Positions 1 to 5,507 are shown, numbered from the stretch's first letter. The stretch: 6,949 nt of DNA from JACDDK01 sp035689095 (GCA_035689095.1 DASSMB010000176.1:1-6949); one strand, 5' to 3'. Made by a program: numbers and translations. The notes: generated by a model from the letters alone, not told the origin.

Positions 1-261
1 GAACTCTCGATCTCGAAGGCGCACTACATGGCGGAGAGGCTTCAGGCTTCGGGTCTCAGGCTTCGCTACCCGCACGCGCCGTTCCTGTGGGAGTTCGCCG
101 TCGAGATGCCGGACGTGAAACTGGTAAACGAGGCGTTGCTGGAGAGCGGAATAGTCGGGGGTTTGGACCTCGGAGACGGAGCGATGCTCGTGGCGGTGAC
201 GGAGAAACGTACAAGAGACGAACTCGACGCCTTCGTGGAGGTGGTTGCGAATGCTGGGTGA
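1..261 (+). CDS. gcvPA: Glycine dehydrogenase (decarboxylating) subunit 1, C-terminal fragment
   Basis: This is the 3' end of the gene for the alpha-type subunit of the P protein of the glycine cleavage system, which together with GcvPB decarboxylates glycine on PLP and passes the aminomethyl group to lipoyl-GcvH. The reading frame is open from base 1, giving 86 residues before a TGA stop at 259-261; the rest of the roughly 450-residue protein lies left of the window. The ending is typical of GcvPA: a WEFAVEMP strand, then a small domain with GIVGGLDLGDG and LVAVTEKRTRDELDAFV, matching the usual pattern of G-I-x-G-G-x-x-L followed by V-T-E and an acidic helix. The ATG at 28 is internal and not the start. 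The stop overlaps the start of gcvPB, so the two subunits are probably translationally coupled. The identification rests on this C-terminal pattern and on the gcvPB gene that follows. Confidence 0.88.
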   Translation, partial: ELSISKAHYMAERLQASGLRLRYPHAPFLWEFAVEMPDVKLVNEALLESGIVGGLDLGDGAMLVAVTEKRTRDELDAFVEVVANAG

Positions 262-1666
262 CCTGATCCGAGACAAAGGCCGCGAGGGCCGCCAGGGCTA
301 CACGCTCCCGAAACCCGGCGTGGAGACGAAGAAGCTCGAAGATATCCTGCCGAAGAAGGCGCTCCGCGAGGAGAAACCGAAGCTGGCGGAGGTGGACGAG
401 CCCACCGTCGTCCGTCACTATACGAACCTCTCCCGCAAGAACCAGGGCATAGACACCACCTTCTACCCACTCGGCTCCTGCACGATGAAGCACAACCCGC
501 GCGCCAACGAGGCGGCTGCCGCGGTTCCGGGCTTCTCCGGGCTGCATCCGCTCCAGCCAGAGGCCCAGGCCCAGGGCGCGCTGCGGGTCATGCACGAGCT
601 ACAGGGCTTCCTCGCGGAGATCTCCGGGCTGCCGGCGGTCTCGTTGCAGCCGCTCGCCGGCGCGCAGGGCGAGCTTACGAGCATCCTGATGGTCAAGCGA
701 TTTTTCGAGGACGCCGGGGATGATGCCCGCACGACGGTCCTCGTGCCTTCCACGGCGCACGGGACCAATCCCGCGACCGCTTCGATGGCCGGGTTCAAGA
801 GCAAGGAGATCGGTCTCGACGAGCACGGCGGCGTAGACGTGAACGAACTGCGTTCGATGGTGGACGAGAGTACGGCCGCGCTCATGATCACGAACCCCAA
901 CACCTGCGGCGTCTATGAACGGAACATCGCCGAGATCGCCGGCATCCTCCACGAGGCCGGCGCATTTCTGTACATGGACGGCGCGAACATGAACGCCAAC
1001 ATGGGCCGCATGCGTCCCGCCGAGGCCGGCGTGGACCTCATGCACTTCAACCTCCACAAGACTTTCTCCACCCCGCACGGTGGCGGCGGTCCCGGTTCTG
1101 GCGCCATCGCCTGCGTCGAGAAGCTCGCCCCTTTCCGCCCAGATCCTACCGTCGAGGAAGCAGGCGAGAGCTACGCTTTCGTCCGCCCCGATAAGAGCAT
1201 TGGGCGCGTGGCCGGTTTTCACGGCAACTTCGGGCAACTCCTCCGGGCGTGGACCTACATCAAGATGCACGGCCCGGAGCTGAAAGACGTGACCGACATG
1301 GCCGTCCTGAACGCCAACTACGTGCGGGCGAAGCTCCGGGGTACCTACCGCATCCCCTACGATGAGCTGTGCAAGCACGAAGTCGTCGTGCAGCCGCCCG
1401 AAGGGATGAAAGCCCTCGATATCGCCAAGGGGCTCATAGACCACGGGTATCATCCGCCCACGATCTACTTCCCCCTCGTCGTCAAGGAGGCCATGCTCAT
1501 AGAGCCGACCGAGACGGAGTCGAAGGAGACCATCGACGACTTTATCGGGGCGATGCTGGAGCTGGCCGAGGCGAAGCCCGAAGACCTCCAGGAAGCTCCA
1601 ACCCACGCTCCCACGCGCCGCCTCGACGAGACCCGCGCCGCCCGCAACCTGAAGGCGCGGTGGTAG
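251..1666 (+). CDS. gcvPB: Glycine dehydrogenase (decarboxylating) subunit 2
   Basis: This is the PLP-carrying beta-type subunit of the two-subunit P protein; it decarboxylates glycine and delivers the aminomethyl group to lipoyl-GcvH in the cytoplasm. From ATG 251 the protein has 471 residues, close to the family's usual length. Visible landmarks are FYPLGSCTMKHNP (residues 71-83), the AHGTN cofactor-site motif (169-173), DGANMN (243-248, including the Asp expected to face the pyridine ring), and NLHKTFSTPHGGGGPG, where K270 is the expected Schiff-base lysine. ATG 251 is preferred over the in-frame TTG at 245 because GGAGG at 237-241 lies 9 nt before the ATG but only 3 nt before the TTG. The gene overlaps the end of gcvPA by 11 bp and is followed almost immediately by gcvT. 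No key residue appears to be missing. Confidence 0.95.
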   Translation: MLGDLIRDKGREGRQGYTLPKPGVETKKLEDILPKKALREEKPKLAEVDEPTVVRHYTNLSRKNQGIDTTFYPLGSCTMKHNPRANEAAAAVPGFSGLHPLQPEAQAQGALRVMHELQGFLAEISGLPAVSLQPLAGAQGELTSILMVKRFFEDAGDDARTTVLVPSTAHGTNPATASMAGFKSKEIGLDEHGGVDVNELRSMVDESTAALMITNPNTCGVYERNIAEIAGILHEAGAFLYMDGANMNANMGRMRPAEAGVDLMHFNLHKTFSTPHGGGGPGSGAIACVEKLAPFRPDPTVEEAGESYAFVRPDKSIGRVAGFHGNFGQLLRAWTYIKMHGPELKDVTDMAVLNANYVRAKLRGTYRIPYDELCKHEVVVQPPEGMKALDIAKGLIDHGYHPPTIYFPLVVKEAMLIEPTETESKETIDDFIGAMLELAEAKPEDLQEAPTHAPTRRLDETRAARNLKARW

Positions 1667-1668
1667 CG

Positions 1669-2748
1669 GTGCCGGAACTCAGACGCACCCCGCTCTACGA
1701 AGAGCACAAGCAACTCGGAGCCCGGCTGGTGGATTTCGCCGGATGGGAGATGCCGGTGCAGTACGCGGGGATAAAAGCCGAGCACGAGGCCGTCCGCACA
1801 CACGCCGGCCTCTTCGACGTCTCGCACATGGGCGAGGTCGTCTTTCGCGGCCCGGACTCAGAGGCAGCCGTGCAGCGGCTCGTCACCCGCGACGTAGCTC
1901 GTCTTGCCGAGGGTCAGGCCGGCTATGCGGCGGTGTGCTACGAGGACGGCGGGACGGTGGATGACGTGCTGGTCTACCGCCGCCCGGAGGACTTCCTTAT
2001 CGTGGTAAACGCCTCGAACCGGGAGAAGGACGTGGCCCACTTCCGGGAGAATACAGCCGATCTTGACGTGGAGGTCGCCGACGAGTCCGACGACTGGGCT
2101 TTACTGGCGCTTCAGGGGCCGGAGGCCGTCGGGTTGCTGGGGAACTTCACGGATACGGACCTCGCAGGGATCAAATACTATCGCTTCGTCGAAGGAAAGG
2201 TGGACGGCGCCACGGCGATCCTATCCCGCACCGGCTACACGGGGGAAGACGGCTTCGAGTTGTATCTGAGGCCGGACGATGCGCCCCGTGTCTGGAAGCG
2301 CCTTATCGAGGCTGGAGCATCGCCGGTAGGGCTCGGAGCGCGGGATACGCTGCGGCTCGAAGCCGGGATGTGCCTCTACGGCAACGAGCTGGATGCGGAG
2401 ACGACGCCTCTGGAAGCGGGGATCTCCTTTGCGGTGCATCTGACGAAGGAGCCTCAGTTCATCGGGCAGGGAGCGCTACTTCGGGAGGATGCGGAAGGAC
2501 TCAAGAAAAAGCTCGTCGGCTTCGAGATGGAGGGGCGCGGGATCGCGCGCCACGGTCACACCGTAACGAGGGGGGCCGAGATCGTGGGTGCGGTAACCAG
2601 CGGTACCCAGTCGCCGACGCTCGGTCGGGCCATCGGACTTGCGCTCGTCGAGCCGGAGGTGGAAGATAGGTTCATGGTCTTGATCCGGGAGAAGCCCGTC
2701 CCGGCGAAGACCGTGCCGTTGCCGTTCTACAAGCGCGAGAAGCGATAG
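1669..2748 (+). CDS. gcvT: Glycine cleavage system T protein (aminomethyltransferase)
   Basis: The T protein takes the aminomethyl group from lipoyl-GcvH, releases ammonia and forms 5,10-methylene-tetrahydrofolate. From GTG 1669 the protein has 359 residues, normal for bacterial GcvT. Landmarks in order are LRRTPLYEEH near the N-terminus, VDFAGWEMPVQY (21-32), GLFDVSHMGE (47-56), the GGTVDD segment whose Asp pair D98/D99 includes the expected catalytic folate-site aspartate, RDTLRLEAGMCLYGNEL in the second half, SGTQSPTLGRAIGLA near the C-terminus and the typical LPFYKR ending. The start is uncertain: GTG 1669 lies 2 nt after the gcvPB stop, while GTG 1660 would overlap gcvPB by 7 bp and add three residues; the GAAGG at 1651-1655 is 4 nt from 1660 and 13 nt from 1669, so the ribosome site does not decide. 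Coupling to gcvPB translation is likely. The frame stays open far upstream inside gcvPB, but that part is not GcvT-like. Confidence 0.95.
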   Translation: MPELRRTPLYEEHKQLGARLVDFAGWEMPVQYAGIKAEHEAVRTHAGLFDVSHMGEVVFRGPDSEAAVQRLVTRDVARLAEGQAGYAAVCYEDGGTVDDVLVYRRPEDFLIVVNASNREKDVAHFRENTADLDVEVADESDDWALLALQGPEAVGLLGNFTDTDLAGIKYYRFVEGKVDGATAILSRTGYTGEDGFELYLRPDDAPRVWKRLIEAGASPVGLGARDTLRLEAGMCLYGNELDAETTPLEAGISFAVHLTKEPQFIGQGALLREDAEGLKKKLVGFEMEGRGIARHGHTVTRGAEIVGAVTSGTQSPTLGRAIGLALVEPEVEDRFMVLIREKPVPAKTVPLPFYKREKR

Positions 2749-2752
2749 CTAA

Positions 2753-2758
2753 GGGAGG
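2753..2758 (+). promoter_or_regulatory. Strong Shine-Dalgarno site for gcvH
   Basis: GGGAGG sits 6 nt before the TTG at 2765. This near-consensus ribosome site decides the unusual TTG start of gcvH, because no other start codon lies at a suitable distance and the family N-terminus begins right there. Confidence 0.8.
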
Positions 2759-2764
2759 ACAGAT

Positions 2765-3142
2765 TTGAGCGTACCGGGAGATCTTCAGTACACCAAGTCC
2801 CACGAGTGGGTCCGCACCGACGGAGACACCGCTACAATCGGCATTACCGAGCACGCCCAGGACGAGCTGGGTGACGTGGTCTTCGTCGAGCTGCCGGAAG
2901 AGGGCGCGACCTTCGACGCCGGCGACTCTTTCGGGACTGTTGAGTCCGTCAAGGCCGTCTCCGACCTGTACGCGCCGGTGGGTGGCGAGGTGGTGGAGGT
3001 CAACACCGCGCTCGAAGAGAGCCCCGAGAAGATCAACGAAGACCCATACGGTGACGGCTGGATCCTCAAGCTCCGAACCTCTGGCCAGGGCGACCTGCTC
3101 TCCGCGGATGAGTACCAGAAGGTCCTGGACGAAGAGTCCTAG
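2765..3142 (+). CDS. gcvH: Glycine cleavage system H protein (lipoyl carrier)
   Basis: This small lipoyl-domain protein shuttles the aminomethyl intermediate between P, T and L proteins. It has 125 residues, the normal length. The N-terminus shows the family pattern YTKSHEWV followed by ATIGITEHAQDELGDVVFVELPE. The lipoylation site is in FGTVESVKAVSDLYAP, with K63 as the modified lysine, and the C-terminal region contains PEKINEDPYGDGWILKL. The start is TTG, supported by a GGGAGG site 6 nt upstream. It is the last gene of the cluster, 16 nt after gcvT, and is followed by a hairpin and an A+T-rich gap. No lpdA (L protein) follows, so the dihydrolipoamide dehydrogenase must be encoded elsewhere if the system is complete. 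Attaching the lipoyl group also needs ligases or LipB/LipA that are not in this window. Confidence 0.96.
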   Translation: MSVPGDLQYTKSHEWVRTDGDTATIGITEHAQDELGDVVFVELPEEGATFDAGDSFGTVESVKAVSDLYAPVGGEVVEVNTALEESPEKINEDPYGDGWILKLRTSGQGDLLSADEYQKVLDEES

Positions 3143-3188
3143 ACCGTCTCGACCCTACCCAAAACCCGCGAGCAACGGAGATTTTCGG

Positions 3189-3207
3189 GCTGGATCCCGC
3201 CTCCAGC
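3189..3207 (+). terminator. Hairpin downstream of gcvH, possible operon terminator
   Basis: GCTGGA (3189-3194) and TCCAGC (3202-3207) form a perfect 6-bp stem around a 7-nt loop, about 46 nt after the gcvH stop. The following sequence (ACCTGTGTTTG) is only mildly U-rich, so this would be a weak or Rho-assisted terminator or an RNA-stabilising hairpin at the end of the gcv mRNA. Confidence 0.4.
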
Positions 3208-3282
3208 ACCTGTGTTTGCCGCGTATCTATGTGCATTTTGCAGATATTTTCAAAAAGTTTCTAAATTCTCTGTTCCAAGACC

Positions 3283-3311
3283 TTTACAAAGTGTATCTAG
3301 CGAAGTATCAT
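3283..3311 (+). promoter_or_regulatory. Sigma70-type promoter in the gcvH-rex gap
   Basis: The -35 box TTTACA (3283-3288) and -10 box TATCAT (3306-3311) each match five of six consensus bases and are separated by exactly 17 bp. An A/T-rich stretch (about 3235-3270, with TATTTTCAAAAAG) lies upstream like an UP element. The start site would fall near 3318. No protein gene starts downstream on this strand, since rex is on the opposite strand, so the promoter most simply serves a short non-coding transcript. Confidence 0.55.
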
Positions 3312-3317
3312 CCTGTT

Positions 3318-3430
3318 TGTCGGTTGGTGCGAAACCAGTACCGGCACAATTAAAGAGCCTGGGGCGTTACTCCTCCTTTCCCTTTCCCCACCTATCACCC
3401 CTAAGTTGCGTTCCAGGCTCTTCCTCTTTT
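3318..3430 (+). ncRNA. Candidate small RNA with pyrimidine-rich loop
   Basis: The stretch begins about 7 nt after the -10 box of a good promoter. It opens with a hairpin: GTCGG (3319-3323) pairs with CCGGC (3341-3345, one G-U), then TGGT (3325-3328) pairs with ACCA (3334-3337) around loop GCGAA. After the linker ACAATT (3346-3351), a perfect 10-bp inverted repeat AAGAGCCTGG (3353-3362) / CCAGGCTCTT (3413-3422) encloses 50 nt, much of it C and T only, including CTCCTCCTTTCCC, which resembles the anti-Shine-Dalgarno end of 16S rRNA. CCTCTTTT follows as a U-rich tail. C/U-rich unpaired loops are known from Gram-positive regulatory RNAs of the RsaE/RoxS kind that pair with ribosome sites. It matches no RNA family that I recognise; 6C RNA of actinobacteria was considered, but the runs of six C are absent. 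Its ends and its expression are inferred. Confidence 0.4.
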
Positions 3431-3525
3431 CTCACAACCTCAGTCAGCTAAGTTCAGCGCTTATCCTACGTCTCTTCAACGAGTCAACTCAAGATCTTCA
3501 AGGTCTCACGCTTCCTTCAGCCAAC

Positions 3526-3552
3526 AAAAAGGCCCCGGGCAGACCAGGGCCT
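3526..3552 (-). terminator. Intrinsic terminator of rex
   Basis: Read on the minus strand, AGGCCC (3552-3547) and GGGCCT (3535-3530) form a 6-bp G+C-rich stem with an 11-nt loop, immediately followed by a T run (TTTTTG). It lies 28 nt past the rex stop codon and is the clearest terminator in the window. A second small hairpin (CAAGC/GCTTG, 3553-3567) lies between the stop codon and the terminator. Confidence 0.75.
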
Positions 3553-3579
3553 CAAGCTTGGTGCTTGTCCTCGACCGCT

Positions 3580-4215
3580 TTAAGAGGCCTCGCCTACCTG
3601 GGTGAGGTAGTAGAGGGTATGCATGAGTTGAGCGGTGGGGTCGATGCGGTGGACGTCCACGTTGTAGGGTACGTGGAGCAGGACATCGGTGTAGTTGAGG
3701 ATGACCCGGATGCCGGCGTCCACCATCAGCTCGGCGACCTCCTGAGCGGAGGAAGCCGGAGTGGCGATGATGCCGATGATCTCCTCGGCCTCCGCCACGC
3801 TCTTCTTTAGCTCGTCGAGGTGCTTGACGACGACGTTCCCGACCGTGCGTCCCGCCTTCTTGGGGTCGTTGTCGAAGACGTCGTGGATGACGAAACCGCG
3901 CTTGGGGAGGATGGTGCTGGCGGCGATGGCGCTGCCGAGGTTCCCGGCCCCCACGAGCGCGATGTTGTAAGTCTGCCGCAGGCCCAGGATGCTGCGGACC
4001 GCTTCGACCAGGTCGTATGCCTGGTATCCGACCCCGCGCGTGCCGGAGAAGCCTATGGCGTTCAGGTCGCGCCGAACCTGCACCGGGTTTATGCCGGTGA
4101 AGTCGCCAAGCTCCTTGCTGGAGACCGCGTCACGGCCCTCCTCTATGAGCTGCTGCGTGGTACGGAGGTACTTCGTAAGCCTATTCGTCAGGCCCGGTTG
4201 TAGCGTGGCTCGCAC
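3580..4215 (-). CDS. rex: Redox-sensing transcriptional repressor Rex
   Basis: Rex senses the NADH/NAD+ ratio and represses respiratory and fermentative genes until NADH binding releases it from DNA. From GTG 4215 the protein has 211 residues, the usual size. The N-terminal winged helix (about residues 8-65) contains VSSKELGDFTGINPVQVRRD and the GTRGVGY turn; the Rossmann domain follows with GAGNLG (89-94), the FDND motif after strand 2 (114-117), IATPASSAQE (150-159) and ILNYTD (172-177), where many homologues have ILNF-T/A-P. The start is uncertain. GTG 4215 has AGAAGGAG (4227-4234) 11 nt upstream and gives the normal N-terminus. ATG 4251 and ATG 4263 lack a ribosome site; 4263 sits inside the predicted -10 box, and an in-frame TTG at 4326 would leave a long unlikely extension. 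The gene is convergent with gcvH and divergent from the DUF4239 gene. No classic Rex operator was seen upstream. Confidence 0.93.
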   Translation of the reverse strand: MRATLQPGLTNRLTKYLRTTQQLIEEGRDAVSSKELGDFTGINPVQVRRDLNAIGFSGTRGVGYQAYDLVEAVRSILGLRQTYNIALVGAGNLGSAIAASTILPKRGFVIHDVFDNDPKKAGRTVGNVVVKHLDELKKSVAEAEEIIGIIATPASSAQEVAELMVDAGIRVILNYTDVLLHVPYNVDVHRIDPTAQLMHTLYYLTQVGEAS

Positions 4216-4226
4216 GTTAGATCCTG

Positions 4227-4234
4227 CTCCTTCT
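4227..4234 (-). promoter_or_regulatory. Shine-Dalgarno site supporting the GTG start of rex
   Basis: On the minus strand AGAAGGAG lies 11 nt before GTG 4215, slightly far but the only good ribosome site near any candidate start. A second AGGA (4224-4221) is 5 nt from the same GTG. Together with the predicted transcription start near 4255, this favours GTG 4215 with a leader of roughly 40 nt. Confidence 0.5.
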
Positions 4235-4261
4235 GTTTCGTCTGATCGCATTAGTGGGAGC

Positions 4262-4289
4262 ATTGTAACAAAATGGTCCGCTCTTGCAA
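4262..4289 (-). promoter_or_regulatory. rex: Predicted rex promoter
   Basis: On the minus strand, TTGCAA (4289-4284) and TACAAT (4267-4262, five of six consensus bases) are separated by 16 bp. The start site would be near 4255, upstream of GTG 4215. The boxes themselves form an imperfect inverted repeat, ATTGTAA (4262-4268) and TTGCAAT (4284-4290), which could be an operator-like dyad or chance. Confidence 0.45.
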
Positions 4290-4406
4290 TAAAGGTGCTC
4301 TTAACAGACGACAAATCAGTAAGCAAGCTAGGTTACAGAGATGTCGATATCGGCAGACAACGTTACGAAGCGGGGTAAACGGCGCGTTGCGCGGGGCTTG
4401 ACTGCG

Positions 4407-4412
4407 TATAAT
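4407..4412 (+). promoter_or_regulatory. Perfect TATAAT -10 box ahead of the DUF4239 gene
   Basis: TATAAT at 4407-4412 is a perfect -10 hexamer 35 nt before ATG 4447 and would start the mRNA near 4419. No good -35 is present at 16-18 bp; the TTGACT at 4398-4403 is far too close to act as one. This is the likely promoter of the downstream membrane-protein gene, with moderate certainty. Confidence 0.45.
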
Positions 4413-4446
4413 CTGCATTCGCGGTTCAGCTTGTGCGAGAAGAAGG

Positions 4447-5229
4447 ATGGGGTCTGCCGTGGCGACAATTCTCTGGGGTGCGCTGGTCATTCTGGTGACA
4501 GTAGGGGTTACGGTGGCGGGTATGATCCTGGCGCGGCGGCGGGTCCCGTTGCCGCTCCGGGAGGCGCACAATAATACGACCGCTACCATCTTCGGGGCGC
4601 TCTATGTAATGTACGCCCTGATGGTCGGGTTCTCGGCATATTTCGTGGCTTACCAGTTCGATACGGCCCAGAAGAACGTGGAGAGCGAGGCCGGCAGCGT
4701 GGAGGAGATCTACTACCTCGCCGAGCAGTTCCCCGAACCGGACCGGCGCAAGGTTCAGGGGCTAACCGAGTCCTATGCGAAGACCGTCATACAACAGGGA
4801 TGGCCCATGATGAAGCAGGGTAAGTTGAGTCCGCGCGCCGGGGAGACTGCTGACGAGCTTCGGCGTACTGTCTTGAGCTTCGAGCCTAAGACAAGCTCCC
4901 AGCAGGCGGTCTATGCCCAGGCGCTGCTAGTGCTCCAGGACCTCGACGAGTACCGGGCGCTTCGTCTGTTGGATGCCCGGACGGGGATACCTCTCATACT
5001 CTGGGTGGTCCTGGTGGTCGGGGGGATCTTGACGGTGGCCTTCACCTACCTCTTCGGGATGAAGGACCACCGGCTGCACCTGCTGATGGTGGTGGCGTTT
5101 ACCGTGGTCCTCATCCTGACCCTCTATACTATCCGCGCCCTCGAATACCCCTTCGACGGCATCGTACAGATAGGATCGGACGCATTCGAGACGGTCCTGG
5201 ATAACATCCGGGCCGGCGGCGGGCAGTAG
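4447..5229 (+). CDS. DUF4239-type (bestrophin-like) four-helix membrane protein
   Basis: The 260-residue protein has two membrane helices near the N-terminus (about 6-28 and 47-69), a soluble, charged stretch of about 110 residues (70-178), and two more helices (about 181-203 and 211-229), followed by a short tail. The layout, the sequence YALMVGFSAYFVAYQFDTAQ leading into a helix with SEAGSVEEIYYLAEQFP, and the QGWPMMKQG segment resemble DUF4239 proteins, described as bestrophin-like. No reaction or substrate is known to me, and channel activity would be inference only. The start is not certain: AGAAGG directly abuts ATG 4447, leaving no spacing, so GTG 4459 (11-12 nt after that site) is an alternative that removes four residues. 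The gene is divergent from rex. It appears to be monocistronic, with a tetraloop hairpin 34 nt after its stop. Confidence 0.82.
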   Translation: MGSAVATILWGALVILVTVGVTVAGMILARRRVPLPLREAHNNTTATIFGALYVMYALMVGFSAYFVAYQFDTAQKNVESEAGSVEEIYYLAEQFPEPDRRKVQGLTESYAKTVIQQGWPMMKQGKLSPRAGETADELRRTVLSFEPKTSSQQAVYAQALLVLQDLDEYRALRLLDARTGIPLILWVVLVVGGILTVAFTYLFGMKDHRLHLLMVVAFTVVLILTLYTIRALEYPFDGIVQIGSDAFETVLDNIRAGGGQ

Positions 5230-5263
5230 GTCCGCGCTGCGCGTCCGGGGCCGTGGCGAGGAC

Positions 5264-5282
5264 GGGGAATCGAAAGATCCCC
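5264..5282 (+). terminator. GAAA-tetraloop hairpin after the DUF4239 gene
   Basis: GGGGA (5264-5268) pairs with TCCCC (5278-5282) and TC (5270-5271) pairs with GA (5276-5277), leaving one bulged A and a stable C(GAAA)G tetraloop. It lies 34 nt after the stop codon. There is no T run, so it may terminate in the U-less manner often proposed for actinobacteria, or simply protect the mRNA 3' end. Confidence 0.4.
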
Positions 5283-5311
5283 TGCTGGAGGATGCGCGGT
5301 ATTCGTATCCT

Positions 5312-5320
5312 TGCTATCAT
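5312..5320 (+). promoter_or_regulatory. Extended -10 promoter upstream of the GNAT gene
   Basis: TGC followed by TATCAT (5315-5320) fits the extended -10 pattern TG-n-TATAAT with one mismatch in the hexamer. No convincing -35 is seen 17 bp upstream. Transcription would begin near 5327-5328, which is exactly a GTG codon, giving either a leaderless short ORF or a leader of about 180 nt for the acetyltransferase gene. Confidence 0.4.
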
Positions 5321-5327
5321 TGCGGCC

Positions 5328-5414
5328 GTGAACGTGGAGCGCACACGGTTTAGCAACGCAGGTCTCCCCGGCGGACGGCTTCCTCGACCGCCGCTGCCCC
5401 GACCGTCCCTCTAG
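5328..5414 (+). CDS. Possible leaderless 28-residue ORF in the GNAT leader
   Basis: GTG 5328 begins 7 nt after the TATCAT box, the spacing expected for leaderless mRNAs, which are common in actinobacteria. The frame runs 28 codons to TAG at 5412-5414. The peptide starts VNVERTRFSNAG and ends in a Pro/Arg-rich stretch, PRPPLPRPSL. There is no ribosome site and no recognised family. The second half can pair in RNA (GGACGG 5373-5378 with CCGTCC 5403-5408), and a terminator-like hairpin follows at 5443. It could be a regulatory leader peptide, or an accidental open frame in G+C-rich DNA; evidence for translation is weak. Confidence 0.15.
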   Translation: MNVERTRFSNAGLPGGRLPRPPLPRPSL

Positions 5415-5442
5415 GGGCCGCGCTCGGGGCATCCGCATCCCT

Positions 5443-5461
5443 CCGAAATCTTCGGGGTTTT
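5443..5461 (+). terminator. Terminator-like hairpin in the GNAT leader
   Basis: CCGAA (5443-5447) and TTCGG (5451-5455) form a 5-bp stem with an ATC loop; flanking CCC and GG can extend it across a bulged T. GG then TTTT follow (5456-5461). It lies 47 nt before the GNAT start codon. It could end transcripts from the DUF4239 side or act as an attenuator for the downstream gene. Confidence 0.4.
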
Positions 5462-5507
5462 CGCGCGGAATAGTCTCCATTCACATCAGGGAGAATCGAG
5501 GAAAACA

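Larger units (their letters stand above)
3143..3579. other. Gene-free, A+T-rich region between gcvH and rex
   Basis: No credible protein-coding frame is seen on either strand: the open frames present have no family resemblance, no ribosome site and codon use unlike the neighbours. The stretch from about 3220 to 3530 is visibly richer in A and T than the flanking genes. It contains a hairpin after gcvH, a good sigma70-like promoter on the plus strand, a candidate small RNA and the rex terminator on the minus strand, each listed separately. Between about 3435 and 3520 only weak short dyads are visible, such as AAGATCTT at 3490-3497. Confidence 0.7.

Noticed and set aside
599..1606. Long 335-codon open frame on the minus strand opposite gcvPB
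   Set aside because: It lies fully antisense to a convincing gcvPB, shows no family pattern and reads as low-complexity residues expected from the opposite strand of G+C-rich codons.
3188..3206. GGCTGGATC followed by CCTCC, resembling the 3' end of 16S rRNA
   Set aside because: The match is about nine bases and the surrounding sequence is not rRNA; the segment is explained by the short GCTGGA/TCCAGC hairpin.
3272..3289. Possible complete Rex operator over the -35 box of the candidate RNA promoter
   Set aside because: The right half TTTACAA is close to TTCACAA, but the left half GTTCCAA agrees with TTGTGAA at only about three of seven positions.
3363..3412. Actinobacterial 6C RNA
   Set aside because: 6C RNAs show two hairpins with runs of six or more C; here the longest C run is four and there is one large pyrimidine-rich loop.
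3594..3610. CTACCT/AGGTAG perfect inverted repeat near the 3' end of rex
   Set aside because: It lies within coding sequence, upstream of a much better terminator with a T run, and is short enough to be chance.
4398..4412. TTGACT and TATAAT read as one promoter
   Set aside because: The hexamers are only 3 bp apart, so they cannot be the -35 and -10 of the same promoter; only the -10 box was kept.
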